Part shown: piece after piece, positions 29,391-40,029 of the stretch
Layout of the letters: each line of letters begins with the position of its first letter
How positions within the stretch are numbered: position 1 is the stretch's first letter
Source of the DNA: Pseudeuparius sepicola
Lineage: Eukaryota; Arthropoda; Insecta; Coleoptera; Anthribidae
Assembly: GCA_963920635.1 (NCBI GenBank)
Contig: OY987305.1
Location: forward strand, 11,447,153-11,511,152
DNA: 64,000 nucleotides
Direction of reading: 5' to 3'
Notes under the pieces: generated by a model
The model's input: only the letters and a program-made list of their open reading frames with translations
Database searches by the model: none
What the model was told of the DNA's origin: nothing
Translations under genes and position numbers: made by a program

Positions 29391-29565
29391 TTTATTGGCA
29401 TGAACTGAGTATTAGTTTAGACAGAAATTGTACTTCATCTTAATATTTCATCTCGATAAGATCTTTTTTTATTTTTGTTTTGAAATTGCAAATCAAAATT
29501 TTAATTTAATTGTTAATTCGTAACTCGATTATTGAGAATCCGGTGGATTCTGGAAACTCAATGGT

Positions 29566-29655
29566 GTTGGCTGTTGAAGGAATAAAACCAAAGACAACCA
29601 GAAAGATAATCGCTGTTAAAACCAAACGATCGCCTAAAATTGGCTATATTTTGTA
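29566..29655 (+). repeat. Direct repeat pair, copy 1
   Basis: GACAACCAGAAAGATAA and GATCGCCTAAAAT blocks recur with the same spacing at 30884-30972. The two copies flank the foldback at 29733-30217. Confidence 0.65.
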
Positions 29656-29732
29656 GGTTAGGTTAATTACGTAAATTTTAAGTAATATTTTTAGGTTCTT
29701 ACAGAGGATTTCCCTCACGAGCCACCACTGTA

Positions 29733-30217
29733 CAGGGTGTTCCCGTATATTTTGACCCACCCCTAGAGCCTCTATTTTTCGAGCTAGAAAAAAATTACTT
29801 AAATGAAAGTTGTAGGGTACCAAGGTGTATTGTCCCAAAAATAATGGATTGACAGGAATGCCCTTGCCTAAGTTGAAATGTTTTTCCATGGCAACCTTGA
29901 TTAAATATAAAGATCGTATTTATCTGGAATTTGGAATATCATGCGAATGCTTAGAGAAAACATATAACATATTTATATATATTGTTGGAATCGGAAAAAT
30001 GCGTGCAATTCAAAAATCCACAAATATACAGGGTGTTGCATTAAAAAAGTAAGTTTATATTTTTTCATAAATTTGCGATGCTCATTTGTTTTATCTAGTA
30101 ACAGATCCTAGCGGTTCAGAAAAAACCCTACAACTTTCATTTAAGTAATTTTTTTCTAACTCGAAAAATATAGGCTCTGGGGGTGGGTCAAAATATACGG
30201 GAACACCCTGTACAGAG
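29733..30217. mobile_element. Foldback element with CAGGGTGTTCCCG ends
   Basis: The arms begin CAGGGTGTTCCCGTATATTTTG and end in its reverse complement, with TA on each side. Arm similarity runs for about 90-100 bp through the GAAAGTTGTAGGGT block. A near-identical ~31-bp sequence (CAGAGGATT...CACCACTGTA) precedes the left end and follows the right end. Confidence 0.75.
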
Positions 30218-30983
30218 GATTCCTCTCACGAGACCACCACTGTAAACTTAACTAGAACAGTTAATTTCGTTTTGACAAAACATTAGTCGATTTTAGGCGA
30301 ATAACCATTAATAATCGGGAAATGCCAAACACGTTCGCGATTCAATATTGTTGGTTATAGCTCTCTGACGTCACAAAAAAGCCCTTCATACGTCATCGTT
30401 ATAACCGTGGTATTTACTCAACTCAGGAGCAGGGTAATTACCGCGGTTATTGAACACAACAAATGTCATTTGCTAGATTTGCCAATTTGTTGTGAGTTTG
30501 AATTTTTCAAAACTTATAAATATATTTGCTGATATAGGCAAGTGTAGTGATTTCATATTTTCATGTAGATCCACAAATTAAAAAAAAAAATAAACAGGAC
30601 CAATAATATCTCGTTTGTGTAAACGTTGAAGGTAAAGAGTGTGAAGATGTCCAGGTTCCAGGTTGAAGTCGGAGATAATATGGAATTAAATAGCAAGTCT
30701 TCTGTTAAATGTAATTTTATTACATGCTTTTATTCATTTTTTGTAACGTATTTAAACAAAACCCAATATACACAAATATAAGTGAGGTTATAGACGGGTA
30801 GTAGTGTGACATTTCTCCTTGGTTGTTCGCCTAAATTACTTTTGGGTTAACCATACACATTTAGGCGAGTTTCAATAGTGATATTTGTTGGTTATTGAAG
30901 GGCTGAAACCAAGGACAACCAGAAAGATAACCGCCGTTAAAACCAGACGATCGCCTAAAATCGGCTATTATAATTCTGTTTCG

Positions 30984-31106
30984 GCAGAATTTCAAACCAG
31001 TTTGAAACTGTCGAGAGTATGCTCAGTTTCATTTTGATGTTCCAAAAACGAAACCGAGCATGCTCGTGACAGTTTCAAACTGGTTTAAACGTTTGAAGTT
31101 CTGCTG
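30984..31106. repeat. Hairpin MITE about 120 bp
   Basis: The arms GCAGAATTTCAAACCAGTTTG...GAGCATGCTC pair with the downstream mirror ending GAAGTTCTGC. Confidence 0.7.
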
Positions 31107-31124
31107 AAACAAACCTAATATTCG

Positions 31125-31430
31125 TCATCTTCTACTACCACAAAACATCTTGTCATCGATCGAGGTTATACCCATAAAACATTAAAATTAGGTTTTAACG
31201 TTTTGTGGTCAATCAAACTCACAGCAACAAATCACTCAACTCTATAGATCGAAAATAAATATAACCTTGAACCTTGCAACTTTCGGTCATGTACTATAAT
31301 GATCAAAATGTATTTTTGTATAAGGAATGCAAAAATGTACCACTAGATTTGTACAGTGGTAGTGGTACTATAAGTTTGGCAATACTGCTTAGAATTCGAC
31401 AACCTGAGCTAACTTCCGCCCGTGATTAAA
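31125..31430 (+). repeat. Dispersed repeat, second copy at 60.26-60.77 kb
   Basis: Shares ACAAAACATCTTGTCA, AGGTTATACCCATAAAACAT, CAACTCTATAGATCGAAAA and AATGTATTTTTGTATA in the same order and strand as 60262-60770. The 60-kb copy is split by an (AAT)n-type repeat. Confidence 0.75.
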
Positions 31431-31529
31431 AATGGTGGTTTCAGAACATTTTTCTTCCAAGTTATTGTTACGCATGTATTTTCGCTTAAACAAAAACCGA
31501 ATTCCCCGCTTGATAAATCAGAATTAAGG

Positions 31530-31735
31530 TCTATAAACCCTCCAGATCCCCTTCCGAAATTGTTGGGAAGCACGTTCGGGAATTAAAGGTATCCAGCAGA
31601 CGCTCTTGACCTTCCCCCATAAAGAAGGTCGGAGGTGGTTTATTCCCAGAAACTTTAATGCTACTACCGAGTGATAGGATGGCGGATGGAGGGGGAAAAG
31701 GAACAGCAAAGGGCCAAACGGACATGTGCGCACCG
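31530..31735 (-). repeat. SINE-like repeat, copy 2 of 3
   Basis: Reverse-complement match to 29183-29390, with the GCATTAAAGTTTCTGGGA and TTTAATTCCCGAACGTGC landmarks. Confidence 0.65.
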
Positions 31736-32924
31736 CACTTTTTAGTCGGATCTCAATCTTATAAAGAGGTTTGGGCACACTAATAGCGTTGACTGACGTA
31801 TTTATAAAGACTTCTCAAAGCTATAGCTTCATTTGCATTGCATTTTGTCTCCGGAAAGCGCATGGTGAGCTAAAGAAGTGTCAGACGTGAGATAATGTCA
31901 GTCAACACTAATAGTAAGTTAATTAGGAATATTTTTCTTCTTTAAGGCAGTCCTAGTCACGTAGTTAGGCAGCTCTAGAGGGAGCTACAATCGAAATAAT
32001 TCTATGCTTACATTTTTACAAGCTTTTATTACAAACTTTTATTTACCTTCACCTGTTACTTAGTGTGTGTGTATGCGCTCAAATCTTGCAATTGAATGCT
32101 TTACAAGCTGGTAATTACAAACGTTTAGTATCTGATGGAAAACATACAGTACCGGCCATAATAATATCCATAATTTGGATATTTCATTCTGTTAATTTTA
32201 TTTAAATTTTAAATTTTTATTAAAATTTGGAAAGCAATTTTATATGTTATAAGGTTATAAACTAAAGTAATTTTAATAATAAAAAACAACACGTTTAGCT
32301 TCTGTATTATTTTATTAATATTTGGGCGAACATAATTAAAGAAACAATTTTAATAGTTAATTAACAATACATCTTTCAGATATACTCACTTGACGAATTT
32401 CCTTTTTTATTCTCCCTGCATGCCAAAATGCATTTCTTGAAGAAATCAGTTTTATACTGCGATAGGTAGCTTTATCTGTTTTACGCGGCCTTTCTGATTT
32501 TGGAACATTACTTAAGCTTCTTCTTTGATTGTACATTGTATTTTTTTGTGATAACACAGCAGTTTACTTTTAATTGCCCAGCAATTTAAACTTTTTCTCG
32601 CCAGATTGAAAATTTATTTTCTCATGTCTTCTGACAAACTTTTCCCTTTAGGCATGTTAGTAAAAACTGTATTGTTCTCAGAACCACAAAATTTTGGTAC
32701 TACCAACTCTAGTAACATAAGAAATGAGACTAAACTCAAATGTTTCTTTACTTTTGTCAAAATTGTTTCTTTACTTTTGGCAAAAACGGAATCCGCTTTT
32801 TGCCATGTTGGAAGTTTTTTGGAGGTCAATTGATTCAGAGGTCAATTGTTTCAGCGATTCCAAAATATTATTAATCGATATCTGTAAATAATTAATAAAT
32901 TATTTGTTTGTTTCTTTACTTTTG

Positions 32925-33165
32925 GTCGATACCGTATGTGCGTCCCCCAGTAAGAAAACAAAAGTAGCGAATATCGTAGTGAGTGAAGGAGCAATTTTGT
33001 TGAGAAAAGTCGCAATATGTACAAAACTTTGAGTTTTTAACTTCGGAATTGTATTCTCCCCACGCATAAATTTCGAGATTACATTTTTAGGAAAGCTTAA
33101 ATGTATGATAATTGCGTTTATCTTAATAGTTAAGTGAAACAAGTTTAACTTTAGTTTACTGACAC
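32925..33165. repeat. Old dispersed repeat, mate of 2290-2545
   Basis: Reverse-complement alignment described at 2290. No coding signal. Confidence 0.6.
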
Positions 33166-33169
33166 TATT

Positions 33170-34100
33170 TGTAGTTTTTTTTTTAAATAAAGTAATTGAT
33201 TAAATTGATTAAATTTTATTCTAGAAGACTAAGCAGGCTAGCCTTTTTCGCCTTTTTTACGCCAAAAATTAAAATTGAAATTCAATTTTTCCTGTTCTTG
33301 GTAACGTCACCAGAAACCTATACCGGGGCATATTACCTAATAACAGGTCAAATGGTGTACCTGAATTATGGCTTTAATTTGTTTCATAATTTATTCATTA
33401 GGTAGTTTTAGCCTACATTTGTTGTTGTTGTCCATTACAGATTTTATAATAATCCCTATTATAAACATTTTAAACGACATGCAAATTAACAGGTATAATA
33501 CTTACTAATTCAACCCTGTTTTACAAAGTACATGAAAATACCGCAGGACAGATAATTGGCAACGCCACAAATTTACAAATAAATGTCAAGACTCCTGAAT
33601 TGTTTAATTGATATTTGTATAACCTATTATTTATATCACATGTTGATTACAACCCGTTAGTGTTATCTAAGCTTTCGTGTCTAATGTCTAGTAGATATAT
33701 GGCAATTAATTTCTTTATTGAAAAATATTTTTAAAAATATTTATGAATGTATACTAAAACAATATAACTATACTTTGTATATAACAATTTTTAGATTTTT
33801 TAAAATTACTTCACTATTATATAAATGTAAGTACTCAATCCAACGATTTTTAGGAATAGATACATTACCAAAGGCAACTTGTTTCGTTTACTGATTTTAA
33901 AAAGATGTTATTGTTGGCACATTCAAGGTTTCCAGTTTTTTTATACGATTTAGGTCATTTTGCAAATACAAATATCTCAAAGCATATATACGATATACAA
34001 GTCTATCAAAAAACTATTTATTATAACAAATTACCTCGTCTTCTTCCCCCCGACCCGATAATGTAGAAGCAAAATAAAACCGTGTTATTTGTTCTAGCGT
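33170..34100. other. No gene recognised
   Basis: AT-rich with scattered stops in all frames; nothing identified. Confidence 0.4.
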
Positions 34101-34107
34101 GAGTCAT

Positions 34108-34173
34108 TTATCAGGTTAAATCAACGATATACATATAGGAATCTATATGTATATCGTTGATTTAACCTGATAA
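34108..34173. repeat. Perfect 31-bp-arm palindrome
   Basis: Left arm 34108-34138 and right arm 34143-34173 are exact reverse complements around a GAAT loop. The arm starts TTATCAGGTTAAATC. Confidence 0.9.
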
Positions 34174-35725
34174 TGAATAGAAACTATAATTACAATTTTA
34201 CTCTGTCTAGCATTGATGAAGTTCTGAAACGAAGAACGAAAGCTTGGAATTTATTAAGAACGGTGTAGTGTTTGAAGAATATATCTGATGAATGGACCCA
34301 TGATTTTCATTTGTATAATTTGAGTAACACAGCAGTGAAAGTTTACCTTTTATAGTTTTTAATATGAAAACCAACAAGTGTTGTGTTAGTCCATGTTGTC
34401 GTGAAGACATCCACGGTTTATTAAAATACCAGCCATGACGAAACATTTGGCAACATTGTACAAATTCAACGCCATCCACGGTTTTCTATTAATCTCAACT
34501 AGGTAGGTACATACCTACATAAATAAACCGTGCGGATGGTCCACGAAATATTTTTGTTTTGCGAGAGTAGGTATATCGTTAAATTAAGAAGTCAACGGTG
34601 AGTTATATATATTTAAAAAAAAATCGTATCTCGACTCTGTAAAGATGTCCAAGGAAAAATAATGCAGTTAAAAACAGGCAAACACGAAACTTCAAACATT
34701 ATAGGTATTTTGCATTGAAGAATGTCAAATGTCAAAAAATTTAAGGTTCAGTTTGGCTTCTTCTTCGACACAACAAAACGGCAAAATTTAAAAAATTATT
34801 TGCCAAGTCCTACTGCGGTGACAATCGTTTCGCGACTATTGGGGTGTTGCGGGGGTGCCTTGGAACCATCCCCTCCAACTTTTTCGTTGGATATCTATCC
34901 CGAGTCGAGATACGATTTTTTTTTAAAAAATTGATATCTCGCCGTTTTCATTTTCTTTTGTCAAGTCTTAAAATAATATTTCGTGGACCATCCATGGATT
35001 ATATGTTTGAACGTAGTTGAAATTAATAGAAGGATGGCGTTGAATTTGTACACCGTTGCCAAATTTTAATAAATCGTGGATGAAAAACCGTGGCAGTTTT
35101 TAAAAGTAGTGAAAATTCCACAAAAAAATGGTCGTGTGCACGATCCTGGGGAAACAAAGCGACAAAATCCTTGTTTGTTGGATTAAGTGATAATCCTCCG
35201 TTATTTGTTTAGTTTCCTAATGATTTAAGCTAATATATTAGTTTGAGATATTAGTTTGAATACTTTGCGGAGTATAATAGTTTGGTAGAAACACTAAATA
35301 ACTTCAATAATGCATTTTAAGCAATTTTCGGATTTGGAAGCAACTATTTCACTCCAAACTAATAAAACTAATTACACAGAACACAATATTAGTCCAAACT
35401 AAAAATTCCCGACAATGTAAACAAATTAACCACTTAATTCAATAAACAAGGGTCCTCCGTGCTATCAATTTTTTCAAATTCCGTGCAACAGAGAACATTG
35501 TATAGTGAATAATTACAAGCAATTATTAATGTTTTATAGACGAACACAAAGGTCTTATCACAGAATATATAGCCTACGCGTAGCGCTATTTATTCTGTGG
35601 TCTTATGGACAAATTATATGAGTATGTCAGGCACTGTGCCATAAATTGGATAATACATTAATTTCCCATAAACATTCTGCAAACATAACTTTCTTACATT
35701 CTTCTTCGTTAAAGGAAACTGTATA

Positions 35726-35829
35726 AATCCATTGAATTTTTTAATTGAGTTTTTCTCCACCAAACTGGTTAAAAGACAACTTTTTCAAGTTGCCTGAAAA
35801 ATTAATAAATTCTTAACAGTAAATGAACG
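35726..35829 (+). repeat. Penelope 5' fragment, mate of 1051-1150
   Basis: Reverse-complement match to the block upstream of the Penelope RT remnant; here it stands alone. Confidence 0.7.
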
Positions 35830-35920
35830 AAAAATTGAACGTGTAACTCAAAAAATAACTTTAAAAACTTTGTTTCCTCAGCTTTCAGAGAATAAACCTT
35901 CCTCTTTTCTCAAAGTTCAT

Positions 35921-35960
35921 GTCACGTCAAAGTGAAACGACAGATTCACTTTGACGTGAC
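35921..35960. repeat. Perfect 16-bp-arm hairpin
   Basis: GTCACGTCAAAGTGAA, an 8-base spacer, then TTCACTTTGACGTGAC. Confidence 0.85.
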
Positions 35961-36000
35961 GTTTTTCTTTATTTCGATAAATAACTGGAGTTTCCAAAGT

Positions 36001-36275
36001 TTTTTTTTTAATAGGGGACAACTCTATATGGCGCATTTACCATAATGTTATTTGTGGATTTGAACGCTAGCGTTCCTTTTTTAAAGTAAATCACAAGAAT
36101 TCACATAATCGTTACAAGTTGCGAAAAGAATGAATAAAACAGACAAAACAAAAAACCTAGAAGGAAACTTTCTTGTGAATTATTTTTTTGAAAAAAAAAA
36201 AAAAATGAACATTAGGGAAAAAAATCGACAAATAACATTTTGGTGAAGTCTCCAGAGTTGTCTCCTTTTTAAAAG
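36001..36275. repeat. MITE with ACAAATAACAT inner arms
   Basis: The left arm has GGGGACAACTCT...AATGTTATTTGT and the right arm has ACAAATAACATTTTGGTGAAG...AGAGTTGTCTCC, reverse-complementary with small differences. Confidence 0.65.
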
Positions 36276-37013
36276 TCACGTGATCGCTTTTGCATACACG
36301 TCATTTTTTATCCTTGTACAGGTTAACGTGATAAACCCGATTTTAAAAATAAATTGATGGTTCAAAAACTAAACTTATGTAGAATTTTCTGAGGAATTTG
36401 AATATACAGTGTTCCCAAAAAAGTATTTAAAAAAATACCCTTTTATAAAAAAATGCGAAGTTGGATTTTAACACGGAATATTAGTAATGAGTATACGGGG
36501 AGTAACACGGTTTTCATTTCTGACTTCCGGTTTGACCGGAAGAGAGCATCACTTGGTCACATTTTTGAAACATGTTGTATATTTTGGGTTTTTTAAAGTT
36601 CCTTTTCTTATCCTAAGTTCAACTATATGTAGTTTTGTATGGCTACAAAAATACCAAAATCTTTGGGTAATTTAAAGCTTTAGTGATTACTGATTTGCTA
36701 AGCAAGTATTGTGTTCCAACTACACAGAAAATACTGTCCCGTAACTGATTTCAGAAGCTTTGTAGCTTATTATTCTGTAGTTCTGTAGTTTTCTTTTTTC
36801 TTTTAAACGGACTAGTTCACATTTCATGTATTTCCAGTGTTGATTCTCGACACTTTCCTTCCTCTACAAGGTGATTAAAATCGCCGCATTCGCAGCAATT
36901 TTAACGATGAAATTATATTACTCTGAAATTTAGTGGTCTGGAATTCCGGCGCCACTGGAAAAGGTTAGGGCTCCGTTCTAATCCCTTCTAATTGTGTTTA
37001 ACGCAACTGCCGG

Positions 37014-37240
37014 GTGCACACGTTCCGCCCTGCCTCCTCCTTGTCTTTGTCGTTTCTTTTCCGGCCTTTGGTCGATCGGTCGGCGGCCGCATTAAAGTTG
37101 TAGAAACCAGCCACCTCGGCCCTACTCTAGGACAGGAAGGTCAGGGCTTGGTCGCCGTCGGATATATTTAATTCTCGAACGTTGCTTCGAGAAATTTACT
37201 GGAGACTTTTTGAGGGTCTCTGGTAGACTCACTGTGATTT
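37014..37240 (+). repeat. SINE-like repeat, copy 3 of 3
   Basis: Same-strand match to 29183-29390, with GCATTAAAGTTGTAGAAACC and ATTTAATTCTCGAACGTTGC. Confidence 0.7.
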
Positions 37241-37824
37241 ATTTTTACCTTTATAGAAATAATATATTACGTTACGAGAGAGGTAAGTGAAATATACTCT
37301 ACTTGGGCATATACGATTTTTAGCTAAAGTGCACTTAATTGCCTTTTTACTCAATATTTCCCCCCGTGTAATTCAGATTAAAATTAATTTCACATCCCGA
37401 GTCTTAACGAAATAAGTTTATTAGAAAAAGTTATAGTCAAAAAATAATTCTATGAGTAGAGTATCGCCCTATTTCCGAAGGCAATATAAAGATAACGCTT
37501 ACATACAATTAAACCACAAACAAATATCTAAAAAATCTGAAATTGCCAAGTGAACCTAATAAATGCAACTGTCACATCACAAAAAGCTTAATTTTCCCTA
37601 CAATTAATTCTTAAATGAAATATGATCAACGTCGCTTCGTCGCTGGTTCTAAAACTGAACAATGTCGAACAACCAATTATCGTTAATCTGTACATGGAGT
37701 TCCGCTAGTCCACAAATAATATTTTCATGCGTTTGCATGATCCACATTTTTTAGAAAAAGTTATTCGTGATTAAAAGTTTTGTATCATTCGAAAAGTTGA
37801 TAGACATGGGCTAACTGTACAAAA

Positions 37825-38135
37825 TATTGTTTTAGGAATCATCTTTTAAATTATAGTACTAGAACAAAGAAATATTCATTGAAAGTCCCAATGCATGCAA
37901 AATGAAACTATTGGGAAAAGGTTCAAAATTATACAATAGTTTACCATATATTGAAATAAGTTCTCCATCTTACCCAATATTCAAGTCCCGACTAAACAAA
38001 TGGCTTTCACAGAAAACGCGAAATGAAATAGAGAAATATAGACCTAAAGAACAAATAGTACTTAAAATAACTATACCTTGTTTAAATAATTTTTTAACCA
38101 AACTAACTTATTGTATCCGACCTTGGACATAGAAC
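37825..38135 (+). pseudogene. C-terminal remnant of an APE-type LINE polyprotein
   Basis: Reads NHLLNYSTRTKKYSLKVPMHA and then GKGSKLYNSLPYIEI...YPIFKSRLNKWLSQ. This is the end of a Jockey/CR1-like reverse transcriptase ORF (tract before the stop: N-Y-x-TR..., YNxLP, FKxxL). No catalytic domain remains. Confidence 0.6.
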
Positions 38136-38344
38136 TACCGGACACGACTTTCGATATCCATCTGGACATAAGTAATGTTATTGATTTGCTTTTAAATTTA
38201 GCTTTACGTTTAAATAAATATAATAGAGCATTAGTTTTATAACACCTCGAACAAGGCTTTGTTTTTTGAGGTTTCTTATGTTTACTTACTTTTTCTTTGT
38301 AAAGTCAGGTATGTCACTGTTTCCTTTTTGAGAAATAAACATTA

Positions 38345-39035
38345 TTACTTAGCCAAAAGGCTAAGCACTCCCTCTATACGGGGAACATTCACTCAGATTC
38401 CGGGTATACTAGATACCACGAGGATCTGGCTCGGACAAGACCCTTGCCATGTTATCGGGCTTTAAGTGACATTGATGTTGTTGGATGTTCCTGCATTCCC
38501 CATGAATTTCCTGACGGTTCAGGCTGTCGCAAGTAGTACCTCTTTCTGAATGGACCTGTAAAGATTATCAGTTAGACCCAGCTCTTTGATGTTTCTCAGC
38601 AAACTTTTTGGTATAACACCAGTTGTTCACACGATGATATGGAACCGTCTGAACGTTCTCCATTTCCCATTGCCTTCTAATTCGTTGTTCTAACTTTCTG
38701 TACTTCGCGATCTTCTCGGCCTGCTTCACACGCAGGTTGTTGTTGTTTGGGTTGGCCAGATCAATCGGAGTTGTCTTCCTAGAAATTTTATCAACTATAT
38801 TAAGGTCCGGTCTGTTATGGGCAACTCGTTTATCTGTCAGAACTATACGATCCCAGTACATCTTGTAGTTGCTATTTCCAGGAACAGGCTCCGGTGCGGT
38901 GTAGGTGTAATATGGGACTCTGTTTGCCTGCACAAGCAGAAGTTTTTCCGCCAGTTCCTGGTGCAAGATCTTGGCAAACGTGTCGTTCTTTATATTCCGT
39001 TGATGCGAACATCTTACATCCTCCTGTTATGGGCT
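38345..39035 (-). pseudogene. RLE-type LINE 3' end, endonuclease domain, copy 1
   Basis: On the minus strand a 132-residue frame (38568-38966) carries YWDRIVLTDKRVAHNRPDLNIVDK, TTPIDLANPNNNNLRVKQAEKIAKYRKLEQ and IRRQW...VQTVPY. This matches the C-terminal restriction-like endonuclease region of insect non-LTR elements (PD...D...K core). The 3' UTR continues to about 38345. A diverged copy lies at 53320-54205. Confidence 0.7.
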
Positions 39036-39429
39036 GGATTATTAATTAATTAATTTAATTAAATGTTATAGTTTTTTTCCCAACTAAACTAAACCAAAAA
39101 ATATTATAGGTTTCGTTCGATTACCAAAAAGCAAAATTATCAAACTATCAAAGTTATACAAAAAAATGGCATTTAAATCAGCACAATATAAATTTGGGTA
39201 ATTAAAGCATAGATAAAATTACTCGTTACACTCGCAAACGTAGATTTCGCAGAGAAACAAAGTTAGTGGATCGCGTGTGTCCACGCGATTACTTTTATAC
39301 CGTTTTAGATGTCAACTTCGAAGTTGTTCCACATATACGTATCTAGTTCACAAGATAACTGATCTGCATGAGTGCTTTTGAACAAAATCGGTGTGTTCTA
39401 TAATACTTCAAGATCAAGTCAACTTTGCA

Positions 39430-39910
39430 GACAATTCTCAGTGAAATAAGTCGAAAAATTCGAAGTAACTATTACCTAACATTTTAGAGAAAAGTACGCC
39501 AGTAGTGTTGTGGAGTGCGTTCATTAAACAGAAGACATTTGCCAGGTTTAGAGTTGTAGCGACAAAAAGAGGTAACGAGAGCAAGAGCTTTCGTGTCGTC
39601 GGAAAGGCCGAAAAGTGCCCCCGCCGTCCCCGCAGCATCCCGCCCCTTCCCCGCGCCGGCCGCGTCCTCTCCCGACGCGCGTGCTCCCCGGCCTGCGTCG
39701 CGGGCCGCTCTGGCGCTGAGGCGCGCGGTCCGGCCGGAGGCTGCGCCTCGCATCTCCCCTCTCAGTGATCGAGTGGCCGCGACGCCGGAGGCAGCTCTGC
39801 GCCCCCACCGCCCGCCACCATGTCCGCCGCCGCCGCCGACGCCGACGCCGACGGCCACCAGCCCGGCAAGGCCCTCGCCGATGGACACTGCTCACCGGCG
39901 AAGCCCGCAG
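39430..39910 (+). CDS. Putative host gene: CpG-rich promoter, 5' UTR and first coding exon
   Basis: Sequence from about 39590 to 40060 is strikingly CpG-rich in an AT-rich neighbourhood. A CTCAGTGA initiator at 39437 could mark the start of transcription. CCGCCACCATG at 39812-39822 is a textbook Kozak start and opens MSAAAADADADGHQPGKAL. The frame reads 30 codons to CCGCAG|GTACGG at 39910/39911, a possible phase-1 donor. Without splicing it stays open to about 40197, running into the tandem array. The rest of the gene would lie beyond a large intron, and the protein family is not recognisable from 30 residues. Low-complexity Ala/Asp coding calls for caution. Confidence 0.4.
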
Positions 39911-40029
39911 GTACGGCGCATGCGCCAGCCCCGGCGGGAACCTCAACGCGCGCTGACCTAGTTGCCGGCGGCCGCACGATGCGGATGCTGCCCGTAGCCG
40001 CCGCCAAGCCGAGATCGATCCCGCCGAAC

